A stretch of DNA of 64,000 nt from Anaeromonas sp052088025. Lineage in GTDB: Bacteria > Bacillota > Clostridia > Tissierellales > SIT17. Below the pieces are notes generated by a model. It ran no database searches and was not told the DNA's origin. It saw nothing but the letters and a program-made list of their open reading frames with translations. The position numbers and the translations under genes are program-made. Location: the NCBI RefSeq assembly GCF_052088025.1, contig NZ_JBQCYD010000004.1, positions 19,869 to 83,868 of the forward strand. The letters are read 5' to 3'. The stretch's first letter is position 1; each line of letters starts with the position of its first letter. Positions 55,628-64,000 of the stretch are shown piece by piece.

Positions 55628-56317
55628 CTATAATAATTGAAATATTAATGTAGTTATTAATATACCCAATAATGCTCCATTAACTACTTCAAAAAAACTA
55701 TGGATTTCACCTTCTATTCTACTTTGACCCACTAAAATAGATAATAAAAAGGCTAATGAAGCTATTAGTATATTTTCTGTTAAAAAAGTTACAACTGTTG
55801 ATATAGTAAATGCAAATGCCGCATGTCCACTAATTATACCACCTTTAAAAGGTGTCCCTGTTTGAGATATTGTTTTTACTACAATAGTAATAATAGTTAT
55901 AAGTAAAATACATATAAAGGTAAGATGTATAGGAGAGGATCTTATTTTAAATATGATTGACCCTGTAAATGGATTTACCCTATCAAAGAATAAGAGATAT
56001 CCAACCATTACAGAGTTTAATGCTGCCACTAAAACTGCTCCTGCTGCAACATTCTTTGCAATTTTTGCTAAAGGATGAAATTCACTTGTGAACATATCTA
56101 TAGTTTTTTCTACAGCTGTATTTATCATTTCTGCTATTATAACAAGAGATATAGCAAAAAATAGTGATAATAACTCTAGCTTTGAAAAATTAAAAAACAG
56201 ACTCAAAAATAATATGAGTACCATGACAGAAAAATGTATTCTCATATTCTTTTGTGTTTTTAAGGTATAGATAATTCCTTCTACTGCATAGTTGAAACTA
56301 TCTATCAATCTTTTCAT
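55628..56317 (-). CDS. Diacylglycerol kinase fused to PAP2 phosphatase domain
   Basis: A 229-residue membrane protein. The N-terminal half is prokaryotic DagK (RIHFSVMV, AEMINTAVEKTIDM with the conserved ENTxxE-like core). The C-terminal half is PAP2-like, with SGHAAFAF and a later GQSRIEGEIHSFFEV. Together they could phosphorylate and dephosphorylate undecaprenol or diacylglycerol. The fusion is known in Firmicutes. The ATG at 56317 is preferred to the upstream GTG. Confidence 0.88.
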   Translation of the reverse strand: MKRLIDSFNYAVEGIIYTLKTQKNMRIHFSVMVLILFLSLFFNFSKLELLSLFFAISLVIIAEMINTAVEKTIDMFTSEFHPLAKIAKNVAAGAVLVAALNSVMVGYLLFFDRVNPFTGSIIFKIRSSPIHLTFICILLITIITIVVKTISQTGTPFKGGIISGHAAFAFTISTVVTFLTENILIASLAFLLSILVGQSRIEGEIHSFFEVVNGALLGILITTLIFQLL

Positions 56318-56334
56318 GCGTTTTCCCACTTTCT

Positions 56335-56790
56335 TTATTGTTTAAAAATTTTTAGTTTTTTCATAACATCTTTTTCTTTTTTTCTCATAAGAAGTTTTTC
56401 TTCTTCATTTAAATGATCATAACCCATTAAATGAAACATGCTGTGGGCTGTTAAGTATGCTATTTCTCTTTCTAAACCATGACCAAATTCTTTTGCTTGA
56501 ATACTAGCCTCTTCAGCAGATATTATGATATCTCCGAGTATGGGAATATAGTTTTCTCCTTCTAATTCATCTTCCATTGGAAATGATAATACATCTGTTT
56601 CAATATCCTTAGCACGAAATCTCTTATTTAATTCTTTTATTTCCGTATTATCTACAAATGAAACACTTATTTCATAATTAAATCCAAAATCTTCATATTC
56701 TAAACATTCCTTTATTACATTTTCAACTATGGTCTTAATGTTTTCATCTAATAAAATTTTTGTCTGTCTATTATCAATATAAACTTCCAT
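56335..56790 (-). CDS. ybeY: rRNA maturation RNase YbeY
   Basis: A 151-residue zinc enzyme with the UPF0054 motif HSMFHLMGYDH (three His ligands). It also has the upstream DVLSFPM and LGDIIIS signatures. It acts in 16S rRNA processing and ribosome quality control. It follows phoH by 10 bases; the pgpH/yqfF gene that often lies between them is absent here. Confidence 0.96.
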   Translation of the reverse strand: MEVYIDNRQTKILLDENIKTIVENVIKECLEYEDFGFNYEISVSFVDNTEIKELNKRFRAKDIETDVLSFPMEDELEGENYIPILGDIIISAEEASIQAKEFGHGLEREIAYLTAHSMFHLMGYDHLNEEEKLLMRKKEKDVMKKLKIFKQ

Positions 56791-56800
56791 TTTAGTCTCC

Positions 56801-57772
56801 TTAATCTTTCTTTTTTTCGTGATTTTCGTATGCTTCTATTATTCTCTGTACTAATTTATGTCTTACTACATCTTCTTTACTAAGATAAGTAAAATCAATT
56901 CCTTTTACATCCTTTAATATATGTGTTACTTGTTTTAAGCCAGATATTTTACCATGTGGTAAATCTATTTGAGTTATATCTCCTGTTATAATTGCTTTTG
57001 AACCAAAGCCAATTCTGGTAAGAAACATCTTCATTTGCTCTGATGTGGTATTTTGTGCCTCATCTAGTATTACAAAGGCTGAATCAAGTGTTCTACCTCT
57101 CATATATGCAAGTGGTGCAATTTCTATTAGCCCTCTTTCTCTGTTTTTAAGAAATGCTTCTCCTCCAAATATATCAAATAATGCATCGTATACAGGTCTT
57201 AGATATGGATCTACCTTATCTTGTAAATCCCCTGGTAAAAAGCCTAACTTTTCTCCAGCTTCTACGGCTGGCCTGGTTAAAATTATTCTTTCTACTTCTT
57301 TATTTTTAAAAGCTTGAACAGCTTTAGCTACAGCTAGATAGGTTTTACCAGTTCCTGCAGGGCCAATTCCAAATACAAGATCATTTTTAGCCATAGCTTG
57401 AATGTATTTTTTTTGTCCTAAGGTTTTTGGCTTTATAGTTTTTCCTGTATAAGTTATACATACAGTATCATTTAATAAACCTCCCATCTTATCTTCATTT
57501 CCTTGATTCACAAGTGTTATTGCATATCTTATTTGTTGATTTGTAAGTTTTCCTTCAACCTTTACTATATCTATCAATTTTTTTATTAATATATCTACTT
57601 GATCTATAGCTTCTTTTTTTCCAAGTATTTTTATTTCACCTTCACGTGATACTATATCTACATCAAATTGTTCTTCTATAAGTTTGATATTTTTATCAAA
57701 ATCACCATAAAGCTCTCTACTAAAATCCTCATCATTTATCTTTATGCTTTTTTCTAGTCTATTTTCTGTCAA
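56801..57772 (-). CDS. phoH: PhoH-family ATPase
   Basis: A 323-residue protein. A KH-like N-terminus is followed by the PhoH ATPase domain: Walker A FGIGPAGTGKTYLAV, Walker B FVILDEAQNT, and ITGDITQIDLPHG. It is probably an RNA-associated helicase-like ATPase working with YbeY. It ends near the ybeY start in a conserved pair. Confidence 0.94.
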   Translation of the reverse strand: MTENRLEKSIKINDEDFSRELYGDFDKNIKLIEEQFDVDIVSREGEIKILGKKEAIDQVDILIKKLIDIVKVEGKLTNQQIRYAITLVNQGNEDKMGGLLNDTVCITYTGKTIKPKTLGQKKYIQAMAKNDLVFGIGPAGTGKTYLAVAKAVQAFKNKEVERIILTRPAVEAGEKLGFLPGDLQDKVDPYLRPVYDALFDIFGGEAFLKNRERGLIEIAPLAYMRGRTLDSAFVILDEAQNTTSEQMKMFLTRIGFGSKAIITGDITQIDLPHGKISGLKQVTHILKDVKGIDFTYLSKEDVVRHKLVQRIIEAYENHEKKKD

Positions 57773-57774
57773 TA

Positions 57775-59019
57775 CTATTCCTCCTCATTTTCTTTTAAAT
57801 CGTCATTTGAATCATCATTTTGAATTTCTATATTTTCATTTATATATTCTTTTTCTGCTATATTTTCAATCATCTCTAGTTTTATACTTGTTATTAAAAA
57901 ATTATCTTTTTTTTCAAATGTTATTTCCTTTGATTCTACCTTCATATCTTCTTTTACTTCTTTCATAGCTTCTTTTGTTATTATAACACTTAAAGCTTCT
58001 TTTAATGAATCTATATTTTGTTTAACTTCTTTTATTCTTACTTCCCTATATTCATGTTTAATTATATCAAAAGGAATGATTGAATAAAACTCATTACTTC
58101 TATCATCTACATGCTCTATATAATTTTTAAATGGTATGTCATCATTTTTGATATGTATGCTCTTTTCTCCTATCTTTATTTCCCTAGAAAAATATTTTTC
58201 TCCCGTTTCTTCTTTTACTTTTTTTATTATAGGTTCTTTTATGGTCTTATAATAATAAGTTTTAGCAAGTATCTCTCCTTCAGAATGAACTAATAATATA
58301 TTTTCTTCCTCTTCATTTTTTAAAACTCCTGTTATTAGTACTTGACCTTTTTTTACAATATCTCCTTTTTCAACTAGGGGATTGCCATTTTTGGCTATTA
58401 CTTTTTGTACTACTCCCTTTTTAGATGAGATGATATTAGCTGGTTTATTCTTATCCCATTTATCATCATTAGAATAAAACTCTCTTTCTTTTAAATTAAC
58501 TATTAATTTTGTTCCTGTTATTTTCAAATTAATATATGCTATATCATCAAATTCTTTTAGTATTTCTATTTTCAATTCTTCATTATCTACAAATGATTTC
58601 CTTACTCCGATTTTAACCCCTTTTTCATTTAAATATTCCACCAATTCTTCTTGGTTAAATCCTTTTGGTGAAGATATATCTATATTCCAAATAAATGAGG
58701 TTAAAAAAAAGATTACACCTATCATTAAGATGAACCCTAAAGCTAGCATCTTCCTTTTTCTTAGTTTAGTCAAAAAAAATGGTAAACCTTCTCTTGATAA
58801 TATATTGTATCTAGAACCAACTTTTAATATTATTGGTTTAAGTTCTTTAAATCCTTTAAGACTAACTTTTGCTTGGATTGTAGTATAATCTAATCTTTCA
58901 ATATCCCAAAGGTATATGTTATTTATTGTGGAAAGATTTATAAATCTTTCTAGTGTTAATCCTTCAATTCTAATAATAACATAACCACTTATATAATTCC
59001 ATAACCTAACGATTAACAA
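57775..59019 (-). CDS. yqfD: Sporulation protein YqfD
   Basis: A 414-residue protein. The N-terminal domain begins LWNYISGYVIIRIEGL, one membrane helix lies at about 90-112 (MLALGFILMIGVIFFLTSF), and a POTRA-like and beta-rich extracytoplasmic part follows. A final charged tail is visible. It is a mother-cell membrane protein of sporulation (sigma-E regulon in Bacillus). The start is a TTG behind AGGAGG, two bases from yqfC-side context. Confidence 0.9.
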   Translation of the reverse strand: MLIVRLWNYISGYVIIRIEGLTLERFINLSTINNIYLWDIERLDYTTIQAKVSLKGFKELKPIILKVGSRYNILSREGLPFFLTKLRKRKMLALGFILMIGVIFFLTSFIWNIDISSPKGFNQEELVEYLNEKGVKIGVRKSFVDNEELKIEILKEFDDIAYINLKITGTKLIVNLKEREFYSNDDKWDKNKPANIISSKKGVVQKVIAKNGNPLVEKGDIVKKGQVLITGVLKNEEEENILLVHSEGEILAKTYYYKTIKEPIIKKVKEETGEKYFSREIKIGEKSIHIKNDDIPFKNYIEHVDDRSNEFYSIIPFDIIKHEYREVRIKEVKQNIDSLKEALSVIITKEAMKEVKEDMKVESKEITFEKKDNFLITSIKLEMIENIAEKEYINENIEIQNDDSNDDLKENEEE

Positions 59020-59031
59020 GCTTACACCTCC

Positions 59032-59307
59032 TTATATGAATTCTACATTTATTATTTCTCCTTTTATTATAACTTCTTCTGAAACTATGTTTTTTATGAG
59101 CATATTCTTTCCTACTATTTTTATAACACCTGCCTTGCTATTTATTCTAATGCTATCTTTAGTATATTCAATTATTCCTTTATGATTTTCTATATATAAT
59201 TGAATATTGCCAACCAAAGTTATCTTAGGTAAATCAAGTATTATTTCCTTTGGCAGTTCTAAAGCTTCTGCTATATTTGTTTTTAAGTCATCTATTTTTT
59301 TACTCAT
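59032..59307 (-). CDS. yqfC: Sporulation protein YqfC
   Basis: A 91-residue YabP/YqfC-family protein. LELPKEIILDLPKITLVGN is in its N-terminal half and IKIVGKNMLIKNIVSEEVIIKG (read in pieces) near the end. Members help form the spore coat or membrane layers. It is directly upstream of yqfD, the usual pair. Confidence 0.9.
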   Translation of the reverse strand: MSKKIDDLKTNIAEALELPKEIILDLPKITLVGNIQLYIENHKGIIEYTKDSIRINSKAGVIKIVGKNMLIKNIVSEEVIIKGEIINVEFI

Positions 59308-59340
59308 TAAATTTCCTCCTCTATATTAATTTATGCTTAC

Positions 59341-59376
59341 AAAAAAGAAGTAATGCATATGCATTACTTCTTTTTT
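59341..59376 (-). terminator. Terminator after the floA operon
   Basis: A perfect 36-bp palindrome, AAAAAAGAAGTAATGCAT and its complement, overlaps the end of the upstream charged-protein gene and precedes yqfC. Confidence 0.8.
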
Positions 59377-59957
59377 TCTAAAGCTTTTGGTTTTGATAAT
59401 ATTTCCGATAAAATTACACCTTGAACAAGTTGTGTCTTATCAAATCTTAAATCTATATCATCTCTACCTATTTCTTCTTGTTTTATATAATCTAAGTCTA
59501 CATTTCTTTTTCTACTTCTATTTCTATCAGAAATTATCTCTTCTTCATCTATTTTGTTTCTGATTTTCTTGTTTCTGCTTAATTTTTTTTCACTATTAGC
59601 ATAAATTTCTCTTTTCATCTTCAATTCTTTTATTCTTTCTTCTTCTGTGATTCGTTTTTCTTCTTTTATATATCGCTCTTCTCCTATATGTTCTTCTTCT
59701 TTTATATGTTTTTCTTCATCCATTCTTGTTTTCTTTGTTTTTAGTTTTCTTTCTTCCATGCTTTTTGGTTTTCTCTCAAACCTATCATAATAATTTGGTA
59801 TATTCTTTACATCTTCTTTTTTAGTTGCTTGATCATTTTTATTAGTGGAGCTTTTCCTAGCATTTTTTTCTTCTGTTTTTTTCTTTTGACTGAAGCTTTT
59901 AAATATTGCTGGACCTAATAAAATTAACAATGGAAATAGTAGATCTAAAAAATCCAT
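59364..59957 (-). CDS. Membrane-anchored charged protein, unknown function
   Basis: A 197-residue protein with one N-terminal helix (MDFLDLLFPLLILLGPAIF), then about 150 residues dominated by K, E and R. This includes a run of related units (HIKEEEHIGEERYIKEEKR, ITEEERIKELK) that is probably a long helix or disordered. It follows floA by 8 bases and is likely part of the nfeD-floA membrane-organising operon. I recognise no family. Confidence 0.6.
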   Translation of the reverse strand: MDFLDLLFPLLILLGPAIFKSFSQKKKTEEKNARKSSTNKNDQATKKEDVKNIPNYYDRFERKPKSMEERKLKTKKTRMDEEKHIKEEEHIGEERYIKEEKRITEEERIKELKMKREIYANSEKKLSRNKKIRNKIDEEEIISDRNRSRKRNVDLDYIKQEEIGRDDIDLRFDKTQLVQGVILSEILSKPKALEKKK

Positions 59958-59965
59958 ATAATCAC

Positions 59966-60967
59966 CTAATCTCTTTTATTGCTATTATTGTTGTTGTCAT
60001 TTTCTTTGTTTATGTTTGAAATAGATTCTCTCATGTTTGTATCAGACATTATATTTTTCATATTATAATAATCCATAGCTCCCATGTTTCCACTCTTTAA
60101 TGCTTCTGCAAGTGCAAGTGGTACTTGTGCTTCTGCTTCTACAACCTTTGCTCTTTGGAACTGAACTTCTGCTTTCATTTCTTGCTCCTTAGCAACAGCC
60201 ATAGCTCTTCTCTCTTCTGCTTTAGCTTGTGCTATCCTCTTATCTGCTTCAGCTTGATCTGTTTGAAGTGTAGCACCTATATTACGTCCTACATCAACAT
60301 CAGCTATATCAATAGATAATATCTCAAAAGCTGTTCCTGAATCTAATCCTTTATTTAATACATTTTCAGATATGCCATCTGGATTTTCTAAAACTGCCTT
60401 GTGAGTTTCAGCACTACCTACAGTAGTTACTATTCCTTCTCCAACTCTTGCAATTATAGTTTCCTCTCCAGCTCCACCTACAAGTCTTTCTATGTTTGCC
60501 CTAACTGTTACACGTGCTTTAGCCATTACCTCTATACCATCTTTAGCTACTGCTGCCACATTTGGCGTTTCAATAACCTTAGGGTTTACACTAACTTGTA
60601 CTGCTTCTAATACATTACGGCCTGCAAGGTCTATTGCTGTTGCTCTTTCAAATCCTAGCTCTATATTTGCTCTTTGTGCTGCTATTAATGCATCTACTAC
60701 AGTATTTACATTACCTCCTGCAAGATAATGAGCTTCTAGCTTATCTACATCAATGTTAATACCACCTTTTGTTGCCTTTATCATTGGTCTTACTATTCTT
60801 GATGGTATAACCTTTCTAAGTCTCATTCCTACAAGTGTGAAAAGTCCTATTTTAACCCCAGAAAAATATGCTGTTATCCATAATCCCACTGGTACAAAAC
60901 TAAACAACAATGTTAAGAATATTAATACTGCTACTCCAATTATAATTATTGGTATTAAAGCTTCCAT
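59966..60967 (-). CDS. floA: Flotillin-like protein FloA
   Basis: A 333-residue protein. The N-terminal hydrophobic hairpin (about 5-45) is followed by a SPFH domain (VIETPNVAAVAKDGIEVMAKA, read in pieces, and IVTTVGSAETHK). A helical EA-repeat region (about 230-285) follows, then an N-rich tail. It is a bacterial flotillin scaffolding membrane microdomains. It pairs with the upstream NfeD-type protease gene, as in Bacillus yqeZ-yqfA. Confidence 0.95.
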   Translation of the reverse strand: MEALIPIIIIGVAVLIFLTLLFSFVPVGLWITAYFSGVKIGLFTLVGMRLRKVIPSRIVRPMIKATKGGINIDVDKLEAHYLAGGNVNTVVDALIAAQRANIELGFERATAIDLAGRNVLEAVQVSVNPKVIETPNVAAVAKDGIEVMAKARVTVRANIERLVGGAGEETIIARVGEGIVTTVGSAETHKAVLENPDGISENVLNKGLDSGTAFEILSIDIADVDVGRNIGATLQTDQAEADKRIAQAKAEERRAMAVAKEQEMKAEVQFQRAKVVEAEAQVPLALAEALKSGNMGAMDYYNMKNIMSDTNMRESISNINKENDNNNNSNKRD

Positions 60968-60984
60968 TTAATCATTCCTCCTAT

Positions 60985-62280
60985 TTAAAATAATATCTTT
61001 CTTACTACAATTCTTGAACCTTCTATCTTCACTATTTTAATTCTTTCCCCCTTCTTGATAAATTGTCCTTCTGTAACTGCATCTAATCTAATATCATCCA
61101 CTATAATAGTACCTGAAGGTCTAAGTGTAGTCAAAGCTTCACCTTCCTTGTTTAGATACATTATATTATCAATAGTACTTGAATAACCAGAACTACCTTC
61201 ACCTTTTTCATTTAAAACTATTTTATCAAAATAAGGACTTTTTTGTCCGTATTTTAAGAACAAATACGCTACTAATATACTTAAAACAAATGCTAATATT
61301 ATAGAGAATATCGCTATTTGTACGTCAGGAGATGCAAGTACTATAGCTACTACTATACTTGCAATACCACCAATGCCAGGTATTCCAAATCCAGGCACTA
61401 TAGCTTCTATTATTAGTAGTATTATTCCAGCTATAAAGAGTAAAAGTGCTGTCCATCCACTATTTCCAACTATAAAATTACTTCCAAAATATAGGGTAAA
61501 TGATAGTATTGATATTGTAGCTCCTACACCAAATCCTGGTGTAAATATTTCCACTACTATACCAATAAATCCAATAGTAAGTAATAAACTAAGCACATAA
61601 GGATTTACTACAAATTTAGCAAGTTTTGTTATAAAATCTACTTCAGTTACTATTATTTCATCATATTCTATATTTAATTCATCTAATATTTCACTATGAC
61701 TATTTGCAATAAAATCTGCAAATCCTAATTCTTTTGCTCTTTTAAAGTTCAAATTAAGAAGTCTACCTTCATCAATTATACCATCAATGCTTATACTATT
61801 ATCTGCCATAGATGCAACAAGTTCAGGATCTCTATCTTTAGTTTCTGCAGTAGATCTAAGCTCTTCTACCCAATATGAAAGTGTCTTTTCAGTATTTGGT
61901 ATAGGTTCAGCTGATCCTATTGTAGAACCATTTGACATGACAATGCTATCAGCTGATATTGTAAGTAAAACTCCTGCTGATTCAGCTTTGGTATTTACAT
62001 AGGAAATAGTAGGAATACCAGCTTTTACAATAAGACTTTTTATCTTTTCTGCCTGATCTATAAGCCCTCCAAAAGTGTCTATTTCAAATATAATTGCACG
62101 AGCATCATTTTCTGTTGCGATTTTTATTTCTCTTTCTACAAATTGATATGTTGAATTATCAATATCACCTTTTATGGGTATTACATATACATCTTTTTCA
62201 GTATCAGCAAATACTAATGATGAGCTTGAAATAATCATAAATATCATAATAAGAAATATAAAAATTTTCTTTTTATTCAT
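60985..62280 (-). CDS. NfeD-family membrane serine protease (YqeZ-like)
   Basis: A 431-residue protein. A signal peptide (about 1-28) is followed by a ClpP/crotonase-like S49-type protease domain with the serine region ESAGVLLTISAD and the later GLIDQAEKI. Four membrane helices (about 225-345) come next, and a C-terminal NfeD OB-fold (GEALTTLRPSG). It works with flotillin in membrane quality control. The ATG at 62280 fits the GAGGTG site. Confidence 0.93.
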   Translation of the reverse strand: MNKKKIFIFLIMIFMIISSSSLVFADTEKDVYVIPIKGDIDNSTYQFVEREIKIATENDARAIIFEIDTFGGLIDQAEKIKSLIVKAGIPTISYVNTKAESAGVLLTISADSIVMSNGSTIGSAEPIPNTEKTLSYWVEELRSTAETKDRDPELVASMADNSISIDGIIDEGRLLNLNFKRAKELGFADFIANSHSEILDELNIEYDEIIVTEVDFITKLAKFVVNPYVLSLLLTIGFIGIVVEIFTPGFGVGATISILSFTLYFGSNFIVGNSGWTALLLFIAGIILLIIEAIVPGFGIPGIGGIASIVVAIVLASPDVQIAIFSIILAFVLSILVAYLFLKYGQKSPYFDKIVLNEKGEGSSGYSSTIDNIMYLNKEGEALTTLRPSGTIIVDDIRLDAVTEGQFIKKGERIKIVKIEGSRIVVRKILF

Positions 62281-62370
62281 ACTCTTCACCTCTTTATATC
62301 ATTATATCTTATTATATCAATAAATTATACGAAATATTTAAAATTTAATGAAAATGAAACAATATAAGCA

Positions 62371-62395
62371 AAAGCATATCTTTTCGATATGCTTT
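62371..62395 (-). terminator. Terminator after nagB
   Basis: AAAGCATATC pairs with GATATGCTTT around a 5-base loop, directly after the nagB stop on the minus strand. Confidence 0.75.
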
Positions 62396-62399
62396 ATTT

Positions 62400-63131
62400 T
62401 TACTTGTTTAATCTTGAAGCTGCATCTTCATCTAATATAAATGTAACATCTGGATGAAGTTGTAATATTGAAGCTGGAACAGATGGATTAATAGGACCTT
62501 CTATTGTGCTTTTTATAGCTTGTGCTTTGTTTTCTCCACTTGCTAATAATATTACTTTTTTTGCTGCCATTATATTTTTCATACCCATACTTATTGCTTT
62601 TTTAGGTACTTCTTCTTTACTCTTAAAAAATCTTGCATTTGCATCTATTGTTTCTTGCTTTAAATCTACTAAGTGCGTACCTTTAGCAAATTTATCATCT
62701 GGTTCATTAAAACCTATATGAGCATTACTTCCTATACCTAGTATTTGCAAATCAATGTTTCCACTTTTTTCCACCAAGCTATCATATCTTTTGCATTCTT
62801 TTTCAGGATTTTCAGCTTTTCCATTTGGTACAAAAGTATTTTTTTTGTCTATATTGATATGATTGAACAAATTCTGATTCATAAAACATCTATAAGATTG
62901 TTCATTTTCTTCTGATAAATCATAATATTCATCTAAGTTATATGTAGTAATATTTTTAAAATCGATCAATTTATCATTATAGATATTTATTATTTGTTTA
63001 TATGTACCAATTGGAGTAGACCCTGTTGCAAGACCAAGGACCGAGTCTTCTTTTATACTTACTTGGCTTGCTATAATAAATGCTGCTCTTTTACTCATTT
63101 CTTCATAATTTTTCACTTTGATTATTTTCAA
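62400..63131 (-). CDS. nagB: Glucosamine-6-phosphate deaminase
   Basis: A 243-residue enzyme: GLATGSTPIGTYK (phosphate loop), TTYNLDEYYDL, LGIGSNAHIGFNEP and KKVILLASGENKA. It turns glucosamine-6-phosphate into fructose-6-phosphate and ammonia, linking amino-sugar use to glycolysis. It stands alone inside the conserved block between yqeY and nfeD, with its own terminator, so it looks inserted there. Confidence 0.95.
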   Translation of the reverse strand: MKIIKVKNYEEMSKRAAFIIASQVSIKEDSVLGLATGSTPIGTYKQIINIYNDKLIDFKNITTYNLDEYYDLSEENEQSYRCFMNQNLFNHINIDKKNTFVPNGKAENPEKECKRYDSLVEKSGNIDLQILGIGSNAHIGFNEPDDKFAKGTHLVDLKQETIDANARFFKSKEEVPKKAISMGMKNIMAAKKVILLASGENKAQAIKSTIEGPINPSVPASILQLHPDVTFILDEDAASRLNK

Positions 63132-63188
63132 TTTTCATTACCCCTTCAACTATAGCATTAAATATAATTATAACATATTTTAAATTAA

Positions 63189-63226
63189 AAAAACATTCTA
63201 CGACCAATAAGTCGTAGAATGTTTTT
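63189..63226 (-). terminator. Terminator after yqeY
   Basis: AAAAACATTCTACGAC pairs with GTCGTAGAATGTTTTT around a 6-base loop, directly after the yqeY stop. Confidence 0.85.
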
Positions 63227-63671
63227 ATTTGTTAAAATATTTAATTGCAATTTTATTTACAAGACTACCGTCTGCTCGTCCTTTGATTTGAGGCATTACT
63301 TTGCCCATTATTTTCCCCATATCTTTCATAGAAGTTGCATTAGTATCATCAATAGCTTGTTTCACTATTAATTCTAATTCAGCTTCAGATAATTGAGGTG
63401 GTAAATATTCCATAAGAACAGCAATTTCTTTTTCTGTTTGAGAAACTAAGTCTTCACGGTTACCTTTTTTAAATTCATTTATAGAATCCTTTTTTTGTTT
63501 CACTTGTTTAGATATTATATCTAATATAGCTTCATCATCAAGTTCTATTCTTTCATCTACTTCTTTTTGTTTGATAGCAGATCTTACTAATGTAATGGCA
63601 TTTTTCCTAAGTTTTTCTTTGTTTCTCATAGAATCCTTTAGATCATCCATTAATTTGACTTTAAGTGACAT
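63225..63671 (-). CDS. yqeY: GatB/YqeY domain protein
   Basis: A 148-residue YqeY protein: KLMDDLKDSMRNKEKLRKNAI.. LVRSAIKQKEVDER and EIAVLMEYLPPQLSEAEL. GKVMPQIKGRADGSLV is at the end. The domain is shared with the tRNA-amidotransferase GatB tail; a role with tRNA is assumed but unproven. It is cotranscribed with rpsU. Confidence 0.94.
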   Translation of the reverse strand: MSLKVKLMDDLKDSMRNKEKLRKNAITLVRSAIKQKEVDERIELDDEAILDIISKQVKQKKDSINEFKKGNREDLVSQTEKEIAVLMEYLPPQLSEAELELIVKQAIDDTNATSMKDMGKIMGKVMPQIKGRADGSLVNKIAIKYFNK

Positions 63672-63691
63672 TCATTCACCTTCTTAAAAAA

Positions 63692-63874
63692 TTATCTTCT
63701 TTTTTTGTTCTTTTTTCTAGCTGCTTCTGATTTTTTCTTACGAGCTATGCTTGGTTTTTCATAATGCTGTCTGTTTCTAGCCTCTGATAAAACGCCGCTT
63801 CTAGAAGTTTCCCTTTTAAATCTTTTAAGTGCATTTTCTAATGACTCGCTATCTCCAACTTTGATTTCTGCCAT
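63692..63874 (-). CDS. rpsU: Ribosomal protein S21
   Basis: A 60-residue S21, with EIKVGDSESLENALKRFKRE and a basic C-terminus ending KKNKKRR. The true start is the ATG at 63874 with GGGAGGG just before it; a longer frame upstream would exceed the normal 57-60 residues. It is the first gene of the conserved block. Confidence 0.96.
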   Translation of the reverse strand: MAEIKVGDSESLENALKRFKRETSRSGVLSEARNRQHYEKPSIARKKKSEAARKKNKKRR

Positions 63875-63943
63875 TTTTCTCCCTCCCCTCATTTCTGCAA
63901 TATTCCATAAATCTTTGCAGTAAGTGGATATTGGCACTATATA

Positions 63944-63972
63944 ATTATATCTTAAATATAATATTTCTGCAA
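63944..63972 (-). promoter_or_regulatory. Sigma-A promoter of rpsU
   Basis: TTGCAG, a 17-base spacer and TATAAT (perfect -10) lie about 70 bases before the rpsU start. Confidence 0.75.
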
Positions 63973-64000
63973 CTATTTTATTTTTAATTTAAAATCTTTT

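Noticed and set aside
1..64000. CRISPR arrays, insertion sequences, tRNA or rRNA genes
   Set aside because: I saw no regularly spaced direct repeats, no transposase reading frames and no tRNA/rRNA cores; the only long direct repeat found is the two-copy 29-bp element.

Overview
The window is AT-rich, densely coded DNA from an endospore-lineage, anaerobic low-GC Gram-positive bacterium. I read it as class Clostridia, perhaps near Tissierellales; that placement is inference from gene content and order. Supporting evidence: strong AGGAGG ribosome binding sites, sigma-A promoters with 17-bp spacers, sporulation genes (spoIIA operon, spoVA genes, yunB, yqfC, yqfD), a glycine T-box ahead of glyQS, and the conserved Firmicutes block rpsU-yqeY-floA-yqfC-yqfD-phoH-ybeY-dgkA-cdd-era-recO-glyQS-ccpN-ppsR-dgt-dnaG-rpoD-trmK-nif3, followed by rnpB. 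Almost all genes lie on the minus strand.

Left part (1-14.6 kb): a pair of half-size TauE/SafE transporter genes, small housekeeping genes (CoA-binding protein, YigZ, NUDIX, HEAT, HflX), yunB, a class A PBP, the spoIIA-spoVA region, a D-2-hydroxyacid dehydrogenase, an M17 aminopeptidase and a nitroreductase. Four loci here look damaged by deletion. yunB is split by a frameshift at the place where a conserved stretch is missing. sigF stops after region 2 and runs straight into an N-terminally truncated spoVAD, with spoVAC gone. A heliorhodopsin gene has lost the part for its first two helices. A DUF92-type membrane protein is only a C-terminal fragment. Loss of sigma-F would be expected to make the cell asporogenous, although the spoIIA promoter and anti-sigma genes look intact.

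Middle part (14.6-38.3 kb): an alpha/beta hydrolase, a lone phage/plasmid-type replication-like gene, then a defence cluster (DUF262/DUF1524 GmrSD-like protein, YgjP-like metallopeptidase, HsdR, HsdS, HsdM) under one clear promoter. Accessory metabolism and transport follow: HD-domain proteins, a nitroreductase, a GlpA-like flavoprotein, a BCCT transporter, a membrane-anchored Asp-box protein, a TetR-controlled HsmA/DUF2871 membrane pair, PutP, and a DUF362 ferredoxin-like protein. A 29-bp direct repeat with one mismatch brackets the 13.6 kb from the defence cluster to the end of the BCCT gene. The TetR gene and its neighbour operon share an identical 13-bp palindrome at their promoters.

Right part (38.3-64 kb): RNase P RNA, then the conserved information-processing block (primase, sigma-A, tRNA and rRNA maturation, Era, RecO, GlyQS, membrane-organising FloA/NfeD, S21). 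These genes are mostly intact and tightly packed, with few accessory insertions. Two small genes are described that are easy to miss: a 49-residue Cys/His protein near 26.0 kb and a YqzL-like protein near 51.8 kb.
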